64,000 nt of DNA, from assembly GCF_900177325.1 (NCBI RefSeq), contig NZ_FXBL01000004.1, forward strand, positions 4,278,001 to 4,342,000, in the 5' to 3' direction. The DNA is from Mesorhizobium australicum. Its GTDB lineage: Bacteria > Pseudomonadota > Alphaproteobacteria > Rhizobiales > Rhizobiaceae. The first letter of the stretch is position 1; every line of letters begins with the position of its first letter. A program made the position numbers and the translations under genes. Below, piece after piece: positions 45,020-53,112 of the stretch. The notes below the pieces were generated by a model. That model was not told where the DNA came from, made no database searches, and saw only the letters and a list, made by a program, of their open reading frames with translations.

Positions 45020-45318
45020 ACCGCTTCACGGTTTCTCCCGCCGCGCGGGCCGACCTTCGCAAAATATGGTTCTATACGGCGGAGAACTGGAGTGTCCGAC
45101 AAGCGGACCGGTATGTGACACTGGTCGAGAGTGCTTTCCGTCGCATCGCGTCAGGCAAAGCAAGCGGCCGCAACGCTGATGAGTTCAAGCAGGGATATCT
45201 GCGCCTGCCGGTTGAATCTCATTTCGTATTTTACCGAACACATGCATCCGGAAGCATCGAAATAATGCGCGTGCTTCATCAGCGAATGAACCTGGCCGAA
45301 CGACTTAGAGACGATTGA
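45016..45318 (+). CDS. parE: ParE-family toxin (second module)
   Basis: 100-residue RelE/ParE fold toxin: 'FTVSPAARADLRKIWFYTAE', 'GYLRLPVESHFVFYRTHASG' and 'IEIMRVLHQRMNL' are typical ParE strands and the C-terminal helix. Its ATG overlaps the antitoxin stop. ParE toxins poison gyrase; not shown here. It is followed 8 bases later by the phosphodiesterase gene, but that is probably separate in function. Confidence 0.88.
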   Translation: MNRFTVSPAARADLRKIWFYTAENWSVRQADRYVTLVESAFRRIASGKASGRNADEFKQGYLRLPVESHFVFYRTHASGSIEIMRVLHQRMNLAERLRDD

Positions 45319-45326
45319 GAAGACGC

Positions 45327-46163
45327 ATGCCCCTCTCCTCCAAGCTCCTCCTCATCATCATCGACGGCGTGCCGGAGCGGAACTTCCGCCGCTATTTCGG
45401 CAATCTCGAAGGCTGGGTGAAGAACGGCGACGCCCGCGTCTGGAAGCTGCGCAGCACGCTGCCGTCGATCTCCGGCCCCTGCTACGCCTCGATCCACACC
45501 GGCGTGCCGCCGCAGGAGCATGGCATCCTGTCGAACGAGGCCCGCTTCCGCGTCTCCCAGCCCGACCTCTTCTCGGAGATCTCGAAGGCCGGCGGCAAGA
45601 CGGGCGCCGTCACCCATTCCTACTGGTCCGAGTTCTTCAATCGCTATCCGTTCGATTTCGTCCGCGACCTCGAATATGACGAACCGGACAGCCCGATCAC
45701 CCACGGCCGCTTCCACACGATGACCGGCTATGGCCGCGACAACCAGATGACGCCCTCGGACGTCGACCTCTTCGCGACGCTGACCATGCTCACGGAGCGT
45801 TTCGGCATCGACTACGGCATCCTGCACACCTGCACGCTTGACTCGATGGGCCATCGCTTCGGCCACGACTGCGTCGAGATGGACAATGCCTGCCTGCACA
45901 TGGACGGCATGCTGGCCGCCTTCCTGCCGCGCTGGCTGAAGAACGGCTACGAGGTGATCGTCACCGCCGACCACGGCCAGACCGATCGCGGCACGCATGG
46001 CGGTCACGAGGACCTGCAGCAGGACACGGCCTTCTATTATTTCGGCCCGGCCAAGGGCCCGAAGCCGGATGCGCTGCTCGACCAGCTCGCGCTCGCGCCT
46101 TCCATCCTCAAGCGGCTGGGGGTGAAGATCCCGGCGACGATGAAGGCGAAGCCCTTCTTCTGA
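45327..46163 (+). CDS. Alkaline-phosphatase-superfamily protein (nucleotide pyrophosphatase/phosphodiesterase type)
   Basis: 278-residue cytoplasmic metal phosphoesterase. 'LLLIIIDGVPERNFRRYFGN' contains the first Asp of the bimetal site, 'STLPSISGPCYASIHTG' places the nucleophile near the Ser/Thr-rich loop, and 'VIVTADHGQTDRGTHGGHED' provides metal-binding Asp-His-Gly. Substrate unknown; may be a nucleotide diester. Start at ATG 45327 with GAGAAG upstream. It follows the toxin gene by 8 bases. Confidence 0.78.
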   Translation: MPLSSKLLLIIIDGVPERNFRRYFGNLEGWVKNGDARVWKLRSTLPSISGPCYASIHTGVPPQEHGILSNEARFRVSQPDLFSEISKAGGKTGAVTHSYWSEFFNRYPFDFVRDLEYDEPDSPITHGRFHTMTGYGRDNQMTPSDVDLFATLTMLTERFGIDYGILHTCTLDSMGHRFGHDCVEMDNACLHMDGMLAAFLPRWLKNGYEVIVTADHGQTDRGTHGGHEDLQQDTAFYYFGPAKGPKPDALLDQLALAPSILKRLGVKIPATMKAKPFF

Positions 46164-46180
46164 GACGAGAGGACAACGGC

Positions 46181-46567
46181 ATGGCGCAGGCGACCTTTAC
46201 CGATGTCATGCTGCCGGAAGAGGCAAACCATCTCGCTCCGGATGGTTCGCAGGTTCGCGAGCTCGCCCGGCTGGCGGGCGGAACGATGGCGCATTTCACC
46301 TTGCCGCCCGGGGCCGTCTCCAAGGCAGTCAGGCATCGCACGGTCGAGGAGATCTGGTTCATTCTCTCCGGCCGCGGCCAGATGTGGCGACGCAGCGGCC
46401 GCATGCACGAGATCGCCGATCTCGCGCCCGGCCTGTCGCTGACCATCCCGCTCGGCACAAGCTTCCAGTTCCGCACCGACGGCGATGCGCCGTTGACCGC
46501 CGTCGCGATAACTATGCCGCCCTGGCCGGGCGCCGAAGAGGCCGAGTTCGTCGACGGGATCTGGTGA
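46181..46567 (+). CDS. Cupin-domain protein
   Basis: 128-residue single cupin. 'AVRHRTVEEIWFILSGRGQM' carries the first metal motif (HRTVEE) and 'PGLSLTIPLGTSFQFRTDG' the second, with the His of the second replaced, so metal binding may be weak. ATG 46181 has GAGAGGA upstream, 17 bases after the phosphodiesterase. It could be a small-molecule sensor or enzyme; no function assigned. Confidence 0.78.
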   Translation: MAQATFTDVMLPEEANHLAPDGSQVRELARLAGGTMAHFTLPPGAVSKAVRHRTVEEIWFILSGRGQMWRRSGRMHEIADLAPGLSLTIPLGTSFQFRTDGDAPLTAVAITMPPWPGAEEAEFVDGIW

Positions 46568-46570
46568 GGC

Positions 46571-47368
46571 TCAGGCGAAATCGTAGGGCCCGGGAAAGGT
46601 CCCAATCGGCACCACATGCGAGACGAGGCCCGCATCCGGCCGCCAGTGGTGCAGCAGCATCGCGGGCGGCTCGACGAACGAGGCCGGCTCTGCGTCGGGC
46701 CATGGCCGCAGGGCGATGCTCGTCGTCGTGCTGGGCGCCGTCATCAAGAGCGTGCCGCCGAAGCGCACCTGCATCATGCGGTGGACATGGCCGCACAACA
46801 CGCGCTCTACGGCCGGAAACCGGCGCACGATCGTCTCCAGCCGCGCCGCGTTGAAGCAGCGATACGCGTCCAGATACGGGACGCCTGTCTCCAGCGGCGG
46901 CTGGTGCATCATGATAATCGTCGGCCGCTCCGGATCGGCCTCCAGCGTGTCGACAAGCCATGCCGCAGCCGCCTCGTCGACCTCGCCATGATGCGCGCCG
47001 GGCACGGTCACGTCGAAGCCGATGATCCGCACCGGTCCGAACCCGTCGGCGACAACGTGGAGCGGGCCTGAACGAACCATCCACGGCCTGTCGAGAAAGG
47101 CCGCGCGAAACGCCTCCCGCTCGTCGTGATTGCCGGGGATGGCCAGCAGCGGTTTGCCGATCGTCGCCAGCAGGTCGAGCGCATGGGCATACTCGTCGCG
47201 CGATCCGGTGTCGACGAGGTCGCCACTGAGGATCACGAGGTCCGGCTCGGGCCGCAGTCCGTTGAGATGGTGGATCGCTGCCTTAAACATCGCGTTGGAA
47301 TCGACCACGCCCTGATACAGCACGCCGCGCGGACGCAGGTGCGGGTCGGACAGGTGGGCAATCAGCAT
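46571..47368 (-). CDS. Calcineurin-like metallophosphoesterase (CpdA-like)
   Basis: 265-residue metallophosphoesterase. Motifs: 'LIAHLSDPHLRPRG' (DxH), 'LVILSGDLVDTGS' (GDxxD), 'LLAIPGNHDERE' (GNHD), 'IIMMHQPPLE' (H) and 'VLCGHVHRM' (GHxH) in the usual order. This matches the cAMP phosphodiesterase CpdA group, but the real substrate could be another phosphodiester. Start ATG 47368. It converges on the cupin gene with 3 bases between stops. Confidence 0.85.
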   Translation of the reverse strand: MLIAHLSDPHLRPRGVLYQGVVDSNAMFKAAIHHLNGLRPEPDLVILSGDLVDTGSRDEYAHALDLLATIGKPLLAIPGNHDEREAFRAAFLDRPWMVRSGPLHVVADGFGPVRIIGFDVTVPGAHHGEVDEAAAAWLVDTLEADPERPTIIMMHQPPLETGVPYLDAYRCFNAARLETIVRRFPAVERVLCGHVHRMMQVRFGGTLLMTAPSTTTSIALRPWPDAEPASFVEPPAMLLHHWRPDAGLVSHVVPIGTFPGPYDFA

Positions 47369-47517
47369 GAGGGCGAATCCGCAAGAGGCGGCCGCCACAC
47401 TGCTGTCGAACGTCGTGCACGGCAACCCCGGATGGCCCCTGAAATGACGTCCTCCCGACCGGGTTCGAAACGGAACGGATTTCCGCAGCGTTCGGATCAG
47501 GGGGTAATCCGGCGCTG

Positions 47518-47541
47518 GTATATCGATCGCGACCGATATAC
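47518..47541. promoter_or_regulatory. Candidate ArsR-family operator
   Basis: GTATATCG-N8-CGATATAC is a perfect 8+8 inverted repeat 30 bases before the ArsR-family start, with a further CATATCG half-site at 47541-47547. It is the clear candidate site for autoregulation of the ArsR/OYE operon. Confidence 0.65.
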
Positions 47542-47571
47542 ATATCGTCCATCTCCGATTTCGGAAAGATC

Positions 47572-47862
47572 ATGGACCGCGACACAATATTGAAAGCACT
47601 GGCGCATCCGGTGAGGCGCGACATGCTCTCCTGGCTCAGGGAGCCGGAGAAGCACTTCGCCGGCCAGGCGCATCCGCTCTCGATGGGCGTCTGCGCCAGC
47701 CAGTTCGAGCGCTGCGGCCTGTCGCAGTCCACCGTCTCGACCCACCTCTCCACCCTCGTCTCCGCCGGCCTGCTGAAGCAGCGCAAGGTGGGGCAATGGG
47801 TGTTCTACAGCCGCGACGAAGAGGCGATCGACGCCTTCCGCGCCTCCCTCACCGACCTCTGA
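47572..47862 (+). CDS. ArsR-family regulator of an old yellow enzyme gene
   Basis: 96-residue winged-helix protein: 'LKALAHPVRRDMLSWL' and recognition helix 'LSQSTVSTHLSTLVSAGLLK'. Cys41 and Cys48 ('GVCASQFERCGLSQ') stand just before the recognition helix and could sense electrophiles or oxidants. An 8+8 inverted repeat lies upstream. The next gene, 23 bases on, encodes an ene-reductase that consumes electrophilic enones, so the two form a likely stress-response pair. Regulation by Cys modification is inferred, not shown. Confidence 0.85.
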   Translation: MDRDTILKALAHPVRRDMLSWLREPEKHFAGQAHPLSMGVCASQFERCGLSQSTVSTHLSTLVSAGLLKQRKVGQWVFYSRDEEAIDAFRASLTDL

Positions 47863-47885
47863 CCTCCCTGCAAAAAGGACTGCCC

Positions 47886-49019
47886 ATGCCCACCCTCTAC
47901 GATCCGATCAAGCTCGGCGACCTCACGCTGCCAAACCGCCTCGCAATGGCGCCGCTGACGCGCAACCGCTCGCCGAAGGCCGTGCCCGGCCCGCTCGCCA
48001 TCACCTATTATACGCAGCGCGCGACGGCCGGCCTGCCGATCAGCGAAGGCACCGCGATTACCCAGCAGGGCCAGGGCTACGCCGACGTTCCCGGCCTCTA
48101 CGGACCCGAACAGCTTGCCGGCTGGAAGAAGGTCACCGATGCCGTCCACGCCGCCGGCGGGCACATCTTCACCCAGATCTGGCATGTCGGCCGCGTCTCG
48201 CACTCGTCCCTCCAGCCGAACGGCGGCCAGCCGGTGGCGCCCTCGGCGATCACCGCGAAGACCAAGACCTACATCATCCACGCCGACGGCAACGGCGAGT
48301 TCGCACCGACCTCCGAGCCTCGCGCGCTCGACCGTTCGGAACTTGCCGGCATCGTCGACGACTATCGGCGCGCCGCCCGCGCAGCGGTGAAGGAGGCCGG
48401 CTTCGACGGCATCGAGATCCACGGCGCCAACGGCTACCTCATCGACCAGTTCCTGCGCTCAGGCACCAACCAACGCACCGACGACTATGGCGGCTCGATC
48501 GAGAACCGCGCCCGCCTGTTGTTCGAGGTGGTGGACGCGATCGTCGCCGAGATCGGCGGCGCGAAGACAGCGATCCGCATCTCGCCCGTGACGCCTGCGA
48601 ACGATGCTGCCGATCCCGACCCGCAGCCGCTCTTCGAGCATGTCGTGCGCGGCCTCGCCTCGCGCGGCCTCGCCTACGTCCACGTCATCGAGGGCGCCAC
48701 CGGCGGCGCGCGTGACTTCCAGCAGGGCGAAAAGCCGTTCGACTGGGTAGCCCTGAAGGCCGCCTATCGCGCTGCCGGCGGAACGGGCGTCTGGATGGTC
48801 AACAACGGTTACGACCGCGAGCTCGCCGAAGAAGCCGTCGCCAGCGGCCGCGCCGACATGGTGGCATTCGGCCGGCTCTACATCGCCAATCCCGACCTCG
48901 TCGCCCGGTTCAAGGCCAGGGCTCCGCTCAACGAGCCGCAGCGCGCGACCTTCTACGGCGGCGGCGCGGCAGGCTACACCGACTACCCGGCAGCCGACCT
49001 CTCGGCCGTAGCGGCCTGA
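47886..49019 (+). CDS. nemA: Old yellow enzyme family ene-reductase (NemA-like)
   Basis: 377-residue FMN TIM-barrel reductase of activated alkenes, N-ethylmaleimide or nitro compounds. 'LTLPNRLAMAPLTRNRS' (FMN-binding Thr), 'TQIWHVGRVSHSSLQP' (the catalytic-pocket region), 'GIEIHGANGYLIDQFLR' (paired His/Asn) and 'MVAFGRLYIANPDL'. ATG 47886 with AAAGGA upstream. Co-transcribed with the ArsR-family gene. Confidence 0.93.
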   Translation: MPTLYDPIKLGDLTLPNRLAMAPLTRNRSPKAVPGPLAITYYTQRATAGLPISEGTAITQQGQGYADVPGLYGPEQLAGWKKVTDAVHAAGGHIFTQIWHVGRVSHSSLQPNGGQPVAPSAITAKTKTYIIHADGNGEFAPTSEPRALDRSELAGIVDDYRRAARAAVKEAGFDGIEIHGANGYLIDQFLRSGTNQRTDDYGGSIENRARLLFEVVDAIVAEIGGAKTAIRISPVTPANDAADPDPQPLFEHVVRGLASRGLAYVHVIEGATGGARDFQQGEKPFDWVALKAAYRAAGGTGVWMVNNGYDRELAEEAVASGRADMVAFGRLYIANPDLVARFKARAPLNEPQRATFYGGGAAGYTDYPAADLSAVAA

Positions 49020-49040
49020 CCTCGCAACGCTGGGCGGCGG

Positions 49041-49445
49041 TCACGCCGCCGTCCAGTCCTCGACGGTGAGACCGGGAAAGTGCCGGAAGGCGCTATCTGA
49101 TGAAACCAGCACCGCCCCCGCTTCCAGCGCATGCGCTGCGATCAGCATGTCGAGGGGCTCGAGGGTTTTACCAAGCTTCCGCATCACTGCGCGCAGACGA
49201 CCATAGGTTTGAGCCGTTAGATCTGTCCAAGACAACACTTCTATCTCGACAAAGAAATCGGCGATCGCCTCTGCTAGCCTCTTTGAATCAGGCCTTTGCG
49301 CCAGTCCACGTTGAACCTCGCCATAAGTTATCGAAGAAACCTTGAGCTGGTTTGTATCAAGGTCCAGCAGTCGCTTCGCCACCGCGTCCGAGCGCCTGTG
49401 GACCGCATTGCTCACCACGTTCGTATCGAGCAGATAGATCGTCAT
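49041..49445 (-). CDS. vapC: VapC toxin (PIN-domain RNase)
   Basis: 134-residue PIN-domain RNase. Acidic metal site: Asp7 ('LLDTNVVSNA'), Glu43 ('TYGEVQRGL'), Asp99 ('LEPLDMLIAA') and Asp117 ('VSSDSAF'). Its ATG overlaps the VapB stop (ATGA). Classic VapC cuts initiator tRNA or other RNAs; the target here is unknown. Confidence 0.93.
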   Translation of the reverse strand: MTIYLLDTNVVSNAVHRRSDAVAKRLLDLDTNQLKVSSITYGEVQRGLAQRPDSKRLAEAIADFFVEIEVLSWTDLTAQTYGRLRAVMRKLGKTLEPLDMLIAAHALEAGAVLVSSDSAFRHFPGLTVEDWTAA

Positions 49446-49720
49446 TCGAACGGATCGTCGCGCAACTGAACGCCCTGGTCGCGATCCTCCATGAACCCCT
49501 CCAGTTCTTCAGGGGGGATGGTATCGCGCAGTTCAAAGAAACGGGCGAGAGAACCGGTCCGTTGTCTCTTTGCAGAGAGGATAACGTCCCCCGTTCCCTC
49601 GTCTCGCCTGATCTCCACTTCGTCTCCGTCGAAGCGAAAGTCCGCAGGCAGGCGCACCGCCTGGCTGCGGCCGTTCTTGAAGAGTTTCGCTGTCCGGACT
49701 GGCCTGGCATGCTCGTTCAT
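49442..49720 (-). CDS. vapB: VapB antitoxin (AbrB/SpoVT type)
   Basis: 92-residue antitoxin. 'RTAKLFKNGRSQAVRLPADF' is the swapped-hairpin AbrB DNA-binding part and the acidic C-terminus neutralises VapC. ATG 49720 follows GGAGG at 5 bases; GTG two codons upstream is less likely. Coupled with vapC by ATGA overlap. Confidence 0.92.
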   Translation of the reverse strand: MNEHARPVRTAKLFKNGRSQAVRLPADFRFDGDEVEIRRDEGTGDVILSAKRQRTGSLARFFELRDTIPPEELEGFMEDRDQGVQLRDDPFE

Positions 49721-49767
49721 GAGCACCTCCGCAATGATCTATACCACCCCGCCCCTCACTTCAACGC

Positions 49768-50748
49768 TCACGCCCTTCTCATCAGCGCCGGCGCCTTGCC
49801 GAACCCGGCCTTGAACGCGCGGCTGAAGGCAGAGGCGGACGAGAATCCCGTCCGCGCCGCGATGTCGGCCATCGGCTCGGCCGTATCGAGCACCAATCTC
49901 CGCGCGGCGTTCAGGCGCAGCCTGAGATAATAGGCGCCCGGCGTCTCACCGATCGAGCGCGAGAACATCAGTTCGAGCGCCCGCGCCGACAGGCCGACGC
50001 GCCGCGCGATCGCGGCGACGGTGAGCGGCCGGTCGACATGGCTCTCCATAAGCCGGATCGCCTGCGCCAGCCGCGGGTCGTAGCCGTCGAGCCGGCCGAG
50101 CGAGACCAGCGGCTGCGCATCGGTCGCCGCCCGCGCCTGGTCGTAGATGAACACCGATGCGACATCGAGCGCCACTGCCATGCCGAGCCGGCAGCGCACC
50201 AGATGCAGCATCAGGTCGAAGGTCGGCGAGGCGCCGCCGGTGGTGAACACCGGCCCGTCGATCACATAGCGGTCCGGTCGCACGTCGGTGTCCGGAAAGC
50301 GCGCCGCGAAGTCCTCGAAATCCTCCCAGTGGGTGGTCGCCGGCCTCCCCTCGAGCAGGCCGGCATGGCCAAGCAGCCAGCCGCCCGCCTCGATCCCCCC
50401 GACGGCGCGCGCAACCCGCCCGGCGCGCCGAAATCCCGAGACCAGCGCGGCAGACGTCTCGTGCCGCGTGCCGAACCCGCCGATGGCCATGAGCACGTCC
50501 ACCTTGGCCTGCGGATCGAAGCGGCCCGACACCGCGACCGGCAGGCCGGCGGTGGTGACCGGCGCTTCTCCATCGGCGGAGACAAGCGTCCAGTCGAACA
50601 CCGTCCGGCCCGCGATCCGGTTCGCCGCGCGCAGCGGATCGACCGCCGAGGCCACGCACATGATCGAGCAGCCGGAGAACACCAGCATCGTCAATGTGAG
50701 CGGTGAAGGATCGACCGTGAAGACAGATGGCCTTTCGCTTTTCGGCAT
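49768..50748 (-). CDS. GlxA-type regulator (DJ-1/PfpI + AraC), CdhR-like
   Basis: 326-residue regulator: an N-terminal class I amidotransferase-like (DJ-1) sensor (~15-185, with 'TTGGASPTFDLMLHLVR') and a C-terminal AraC DNA-binding domain ('LTVAAIARRVGLSARALELM', 'MADIAARTGFSSASAFSRAF'). The group includes CdhR, which controls carnitine catabolism in Pseudomonas. It is divergent from the BKACE gene with 112 bases between, and the carnitine genes follow on the right, so a CdhR role is likely. The longer frame upstream is antisense to the BKACE gene. Confidence 0.88.
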   Translation of the reverse strand: MPKSERPSVFTVDPSPLTLTMLVFSGCSIMCVASAVDPLRAANRIAGRTVFDWTLVSADGEAPVTTAGLPVAVSGRFDPQAKVDVLMAIGGFGTRHETSAALVSGFRRAGRVARAVGGIEAGGWLLGHAGLLEGRPATTHWEDFEDFAARFPDTDVRPDRYVIDGPVFTTGGASPTFDLMLHLVRCRLGMAVALDVASVFIYDQARAATDAQPLVSLGRLDGYDPRLAQAIRLMESHVDRPLTVAAIARRVGLSARALELMFSRSIGETPGAYYLRLRLNAARRLVLDTAEPMADIAARTGFSSASAFSRAFKAGFGKAPALMRRA

Positions 50749-50816
50749 ACGGAATTCGTAAATCGTGAAGCGCCAAGGCGCAAGGCGGGAGAAGCTGCGT
50801 GCAGTCGAAGACAGGG

Positions 50817-50840
50817 GTTCGTCCGACGCCCGGACGGAAC
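50817..50840. promoter_or_regulatory. Inverted repeat upstream of carnitine genes
   Basis: GTTCGTCCG (50817-50825) and CGGACGGAAC (50831-50840) pair with one extra base. It lies 20 bases before the BKACE start and could be the GlxA-type regulator's site or a hairpin in the leader. Confidence 0.4.
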
Positions 50841-50860
50841 GCCACGGAGGAGAACTGCCC

Positions 50861-51787
50861 ATGCCGCTCGAAATGAACCGCGAGGTCTTCATCACCTGCG
50901 CCGTCACAGGCTCGGGCGGCACGCAGGACCGCTCGCCGCATGTTCCCCGCTCGCCGAAGCAGATCGCCGACTCCGCCATTGCCGCCGCCAAGGCGGGCGC
51001 CGCGATCGTCCACTGCCATGTCCGCGATCCCGAGACCGGCAAGCCGCGCCGCGACGTGCATCTCTACCGCGAGGTCACCGAGCGCATCCGCGACGCCAAT
51101 GTCGACGTGGTGCTGAACCTCACCGCCGGCATGGGCGGCGACATGGTGTTCGGCAGCGTCGAGAAGCCGCTGCCGTTGAAAGAAGCCGGCACCGACATGG
51201 GCGGCGCCACCGACCGCGTCGAGCATGTCCGCCAGTGCCTGCCCGAGATCTGCACGCTCGACTGCGGCACGATGAACTTCGCCGAGGCCGACTACGTCAT
51301 GACCAACACGCCCGGCATGCTGCGCGCCATGGGCGGCATGATGACGGCGATGGGCGTGAAGCCGGAGATCGAGGCCTTCGACACCGGCCATCTCTGGTTC
51401 GCGAAACAATTCGTCGAGGAAGGCGTGCTCAAGCCCGACGCGCTGGTGCAGCTCTGCATGGGCGTGCCGTGGGGCGCGCCGGACGACCTGAACACCTTCA
51501 TGGCGATGGTCAACAACGTGCCCAGGACCTGGACCTTCTCCGCCTTCTCCCTCGGCCGCAACCAGATGGCCTATGCGGCGGCGGCGGTTCTCGCCGGCGG
51601 CAATGTCCGCGTCGGGCTGGAGGACAATCTCTGGCTCGACAAGGGCGTACTCGCCACCAACGCACAGCTGGTCGAAAAGGCGGTGACGGTGATCGAGAAC
51701 ATGGGCGCGCGCGTCATCGGCCCGGAGGAAGTGCGCAAGAAGCTCAACCTGACCAAGCGCGCGCCGGTTTCGGCGAAGGCGGCGTAA
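50861..51787 (+). CDS. BKACE-family (3-dehydrocarnitine cleavage) enzyme
   Basis: 308-residue zinc TIM-barrel enzyme of the beta-keto acid cleavage family. 'AAIVHCHVRDPETGKPRRDV' carries the metal-binding HxH, 'PEIEAFDTGHLWFA' the rest of the pocket. BKACE enzymes use acetyl-CoA to cleave beta-keto acids; in carnitine clusters (CdhC) 3-dehydrocarnitine gives betainyl-CoA and acetoacetate. ATG 50861 has GGAGGAGA upstream. The neighbouring L-carnitine-dehydrogenase-like gene supports this substrate. Confidence 0.9.
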   Translation: MPLEMNREVFITCAVTGSGGTQDRSPHVPRSPKQIADSAIAAAKAGAAIVHCHVRDPETGKPRRDVHLYREVTERIRDANVDVVLNLTAGMGGDMVFGSVEKPLPLKEAGTDMGGATDRVEHVRQCLPEICTLDCGTMNFAEADYVMTNTPGMLRAMGGMMTAMGVKPEIEAFDTGHLWFAKQFVEEGVLKPDALVQLCMGVPWGAPDDLNTFMAMVNNVPRTWTFSAFSLGRNQMAYAAAAVLAGGNVRVGLEDNLWLDKGVLATNAQLVEKAVTVIENMGARVIGPEEVRKKLNLTKRAPVSAKAA

Positions 51788-51820
51788 AGATCCGGGAGCG
51801 GCGAACGTCGTGATCCTTCG

Positions 51821-51971
51821 CGCCCCCCTCTGTCCTGCCGGACATCTCCCCCTCAAGGGGGGAGATCGGCAGCGTAAACTTTGGCTCCAGGCTTCCAAAG
51901 ATTGGCGAAACCATACCGGTCGTCCAATCTCCCCCCTTGAGGGGGAGATGTCCGGCAGGACAGAGGGGGGT
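51821..51971. repeat. Mosaic palindromic repeat (family A, copy 4)
   Basis: Arms from CGCCCCCCTCTGTCCTGCCG (51821) to the complementary end GCAGGACAGAGGGGGG (51970). Inner hairpins 'CTCCCCCTCAAGGGGGGAG' type; TTGGCGAA in the centre. Lies between the BKACE and carnitine-dehydrogenase genes. Confidence 0.9.
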
Positions 51972-52006
51972 CTGACGGATTGCTCCCTCGCTAGGGAGAT
52001 TTCCAC

Positions 52007-53077
52007 ATGACCATCACCAAAGCAGCCTGCATCGGCGGGGGCGTCATCGGCGCGGGCTGGGTCGCGCGTCTCGTGCTCAACGGCATCGACGTCGCGGTCT
52101 TCGATCCGGACCCCGAGGCCAGGCGCAAGGTCGACGAGGTGATGAAGGGCGCCCGCCGCGCCTACAAGCGCCTAGCCACCGCCGGCCTGCCGAAGGAAGG
52201 AAAAATCACCTACGCGAAAACCATTGCCGAGGCGGTCGCCGACGCCGACTTCATCCAGGAGAGCGTGCCGGAACGGCTCGACCTCAAGCACAGGGTCCTG
52301 GCCGAGATCGATGCACACGCCCCCTCCTCCGCACTGGTCGGCTCGTCCACCTCCGGCATCAAGCCGACCGACATGCAGGTGGCGATGAAGAAGCATCCGG
52401 AACGGCTGGTCGTCGGCCATCCGTTCAACCCGGTCTACCTCTTGCCGATCGTCGAGATCGTCGGCGGCGAGCAGACCTGGCCGGAGGCGATCGAACTCGC
52501 CCGCGAATATTATGCCGAGATCGGCATGAAGCCGGTCGTCATCCGCAAGGAGATCGAGGCCTTCGTCGGCGACCGCCTGCTGGAGGCCATGTGGCGCGAG
52601 GCGCTGTGGCTGATCAAGGACGGCATCTGCACGGTCGAGGAACTGGACGACATCATGCGCTACGGCTTCGGCCTGCGCTGGGCGCAGATGGGCATGTTCC
52701 AGATCTATCGCGTCGCCGGCGGCGAGGCCGGCATGCGCCATTTCATGGCCCAGTTCGGCCCCTGCCTCTCCTGGCCCTGGACCAAGCTGATGGACGTGCC
52801 GGAGTTCAACGACGAGTTGGTCGACCTGATCGCCGGCCAGTCCGACGAACAGTCCGGCAAATGGTCGATCCGCGAACTCGAAAAGATCCGCGACGACAAC
52901 CTGGTCGCGATCATGGAAGCGCTGTCGAAGGAGAACAGGGGCAAAGGCTGGGGAGCCGGCGAGCTGCACAAGACCTATGTGAAGCAGCTCGGCGCGGCGG
53001 CCAAGGCGAAGGTCTCGAAAGCGGCAGAGAAGGCGAAGGCGACGAAGCCGAAGAAGGTGGCAAAGGCGAAGAAATGA
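52007..53077 (+). CDS. L-carnitine dehydrogenase-like (3-hydroxyacyl-CoA dehydrogenase family)
   Basis: 356-residue NAD-dependent dehydrogenase converting L-carnitine to 3-dehydrocarnitine. NAD motif 'AACIGGGVIGAGWVARLVL' (7-25), 'FIQESVPERLDLKHRVLAEI', 'HPFNPVYLLPIVEIVGG' with the catalytic His, and 'RYGFGLRWAQMGMFQ'. A Lys/Ala-rich tail of about 25 residues ('KVSKAAEKAKATKPKKV...') is unusual and could bind nucleic acids or membranes. ATG 52007 after GGGAG. The neighbouring BKACE gene is its natural partner. Confidence 0.9.
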   Translation: MTITKAACIGGGVIGAGWVARLVLNGIDVAVFDPDPEARRKVDEVMKGARRAYKRLATAGLPKEGKITYAKTIAEAVADADFIQESVPERLDLKHRVLAEIDAHAPSSALVGSSTSGIKPTDMQVAMKKHPERLVVGHPFNPVYLLPIVEIVGGEQTWPEAIELAREYYAEIGMKPVVIRKEIEAFVGDRLLEAMWREALWLIKDGICTVEELDDIMRYGFGLRWAQMGMFQIYRVAGGEAGMRHFMAQFGPCLSWPWTKLMDVPEFNDELVDLIAGQSDEQSGKWSIRELEKIRDDNLVAIMEALSKENRGKGWGAGELHKTYVKQLGAAAKAKVSKAAEKAKATKPKKVAKAKK

Positions 53078-53112
53078 CCGCTCTTTCGCCCCCTCGAAAC
53101 GGAGCCACACCC

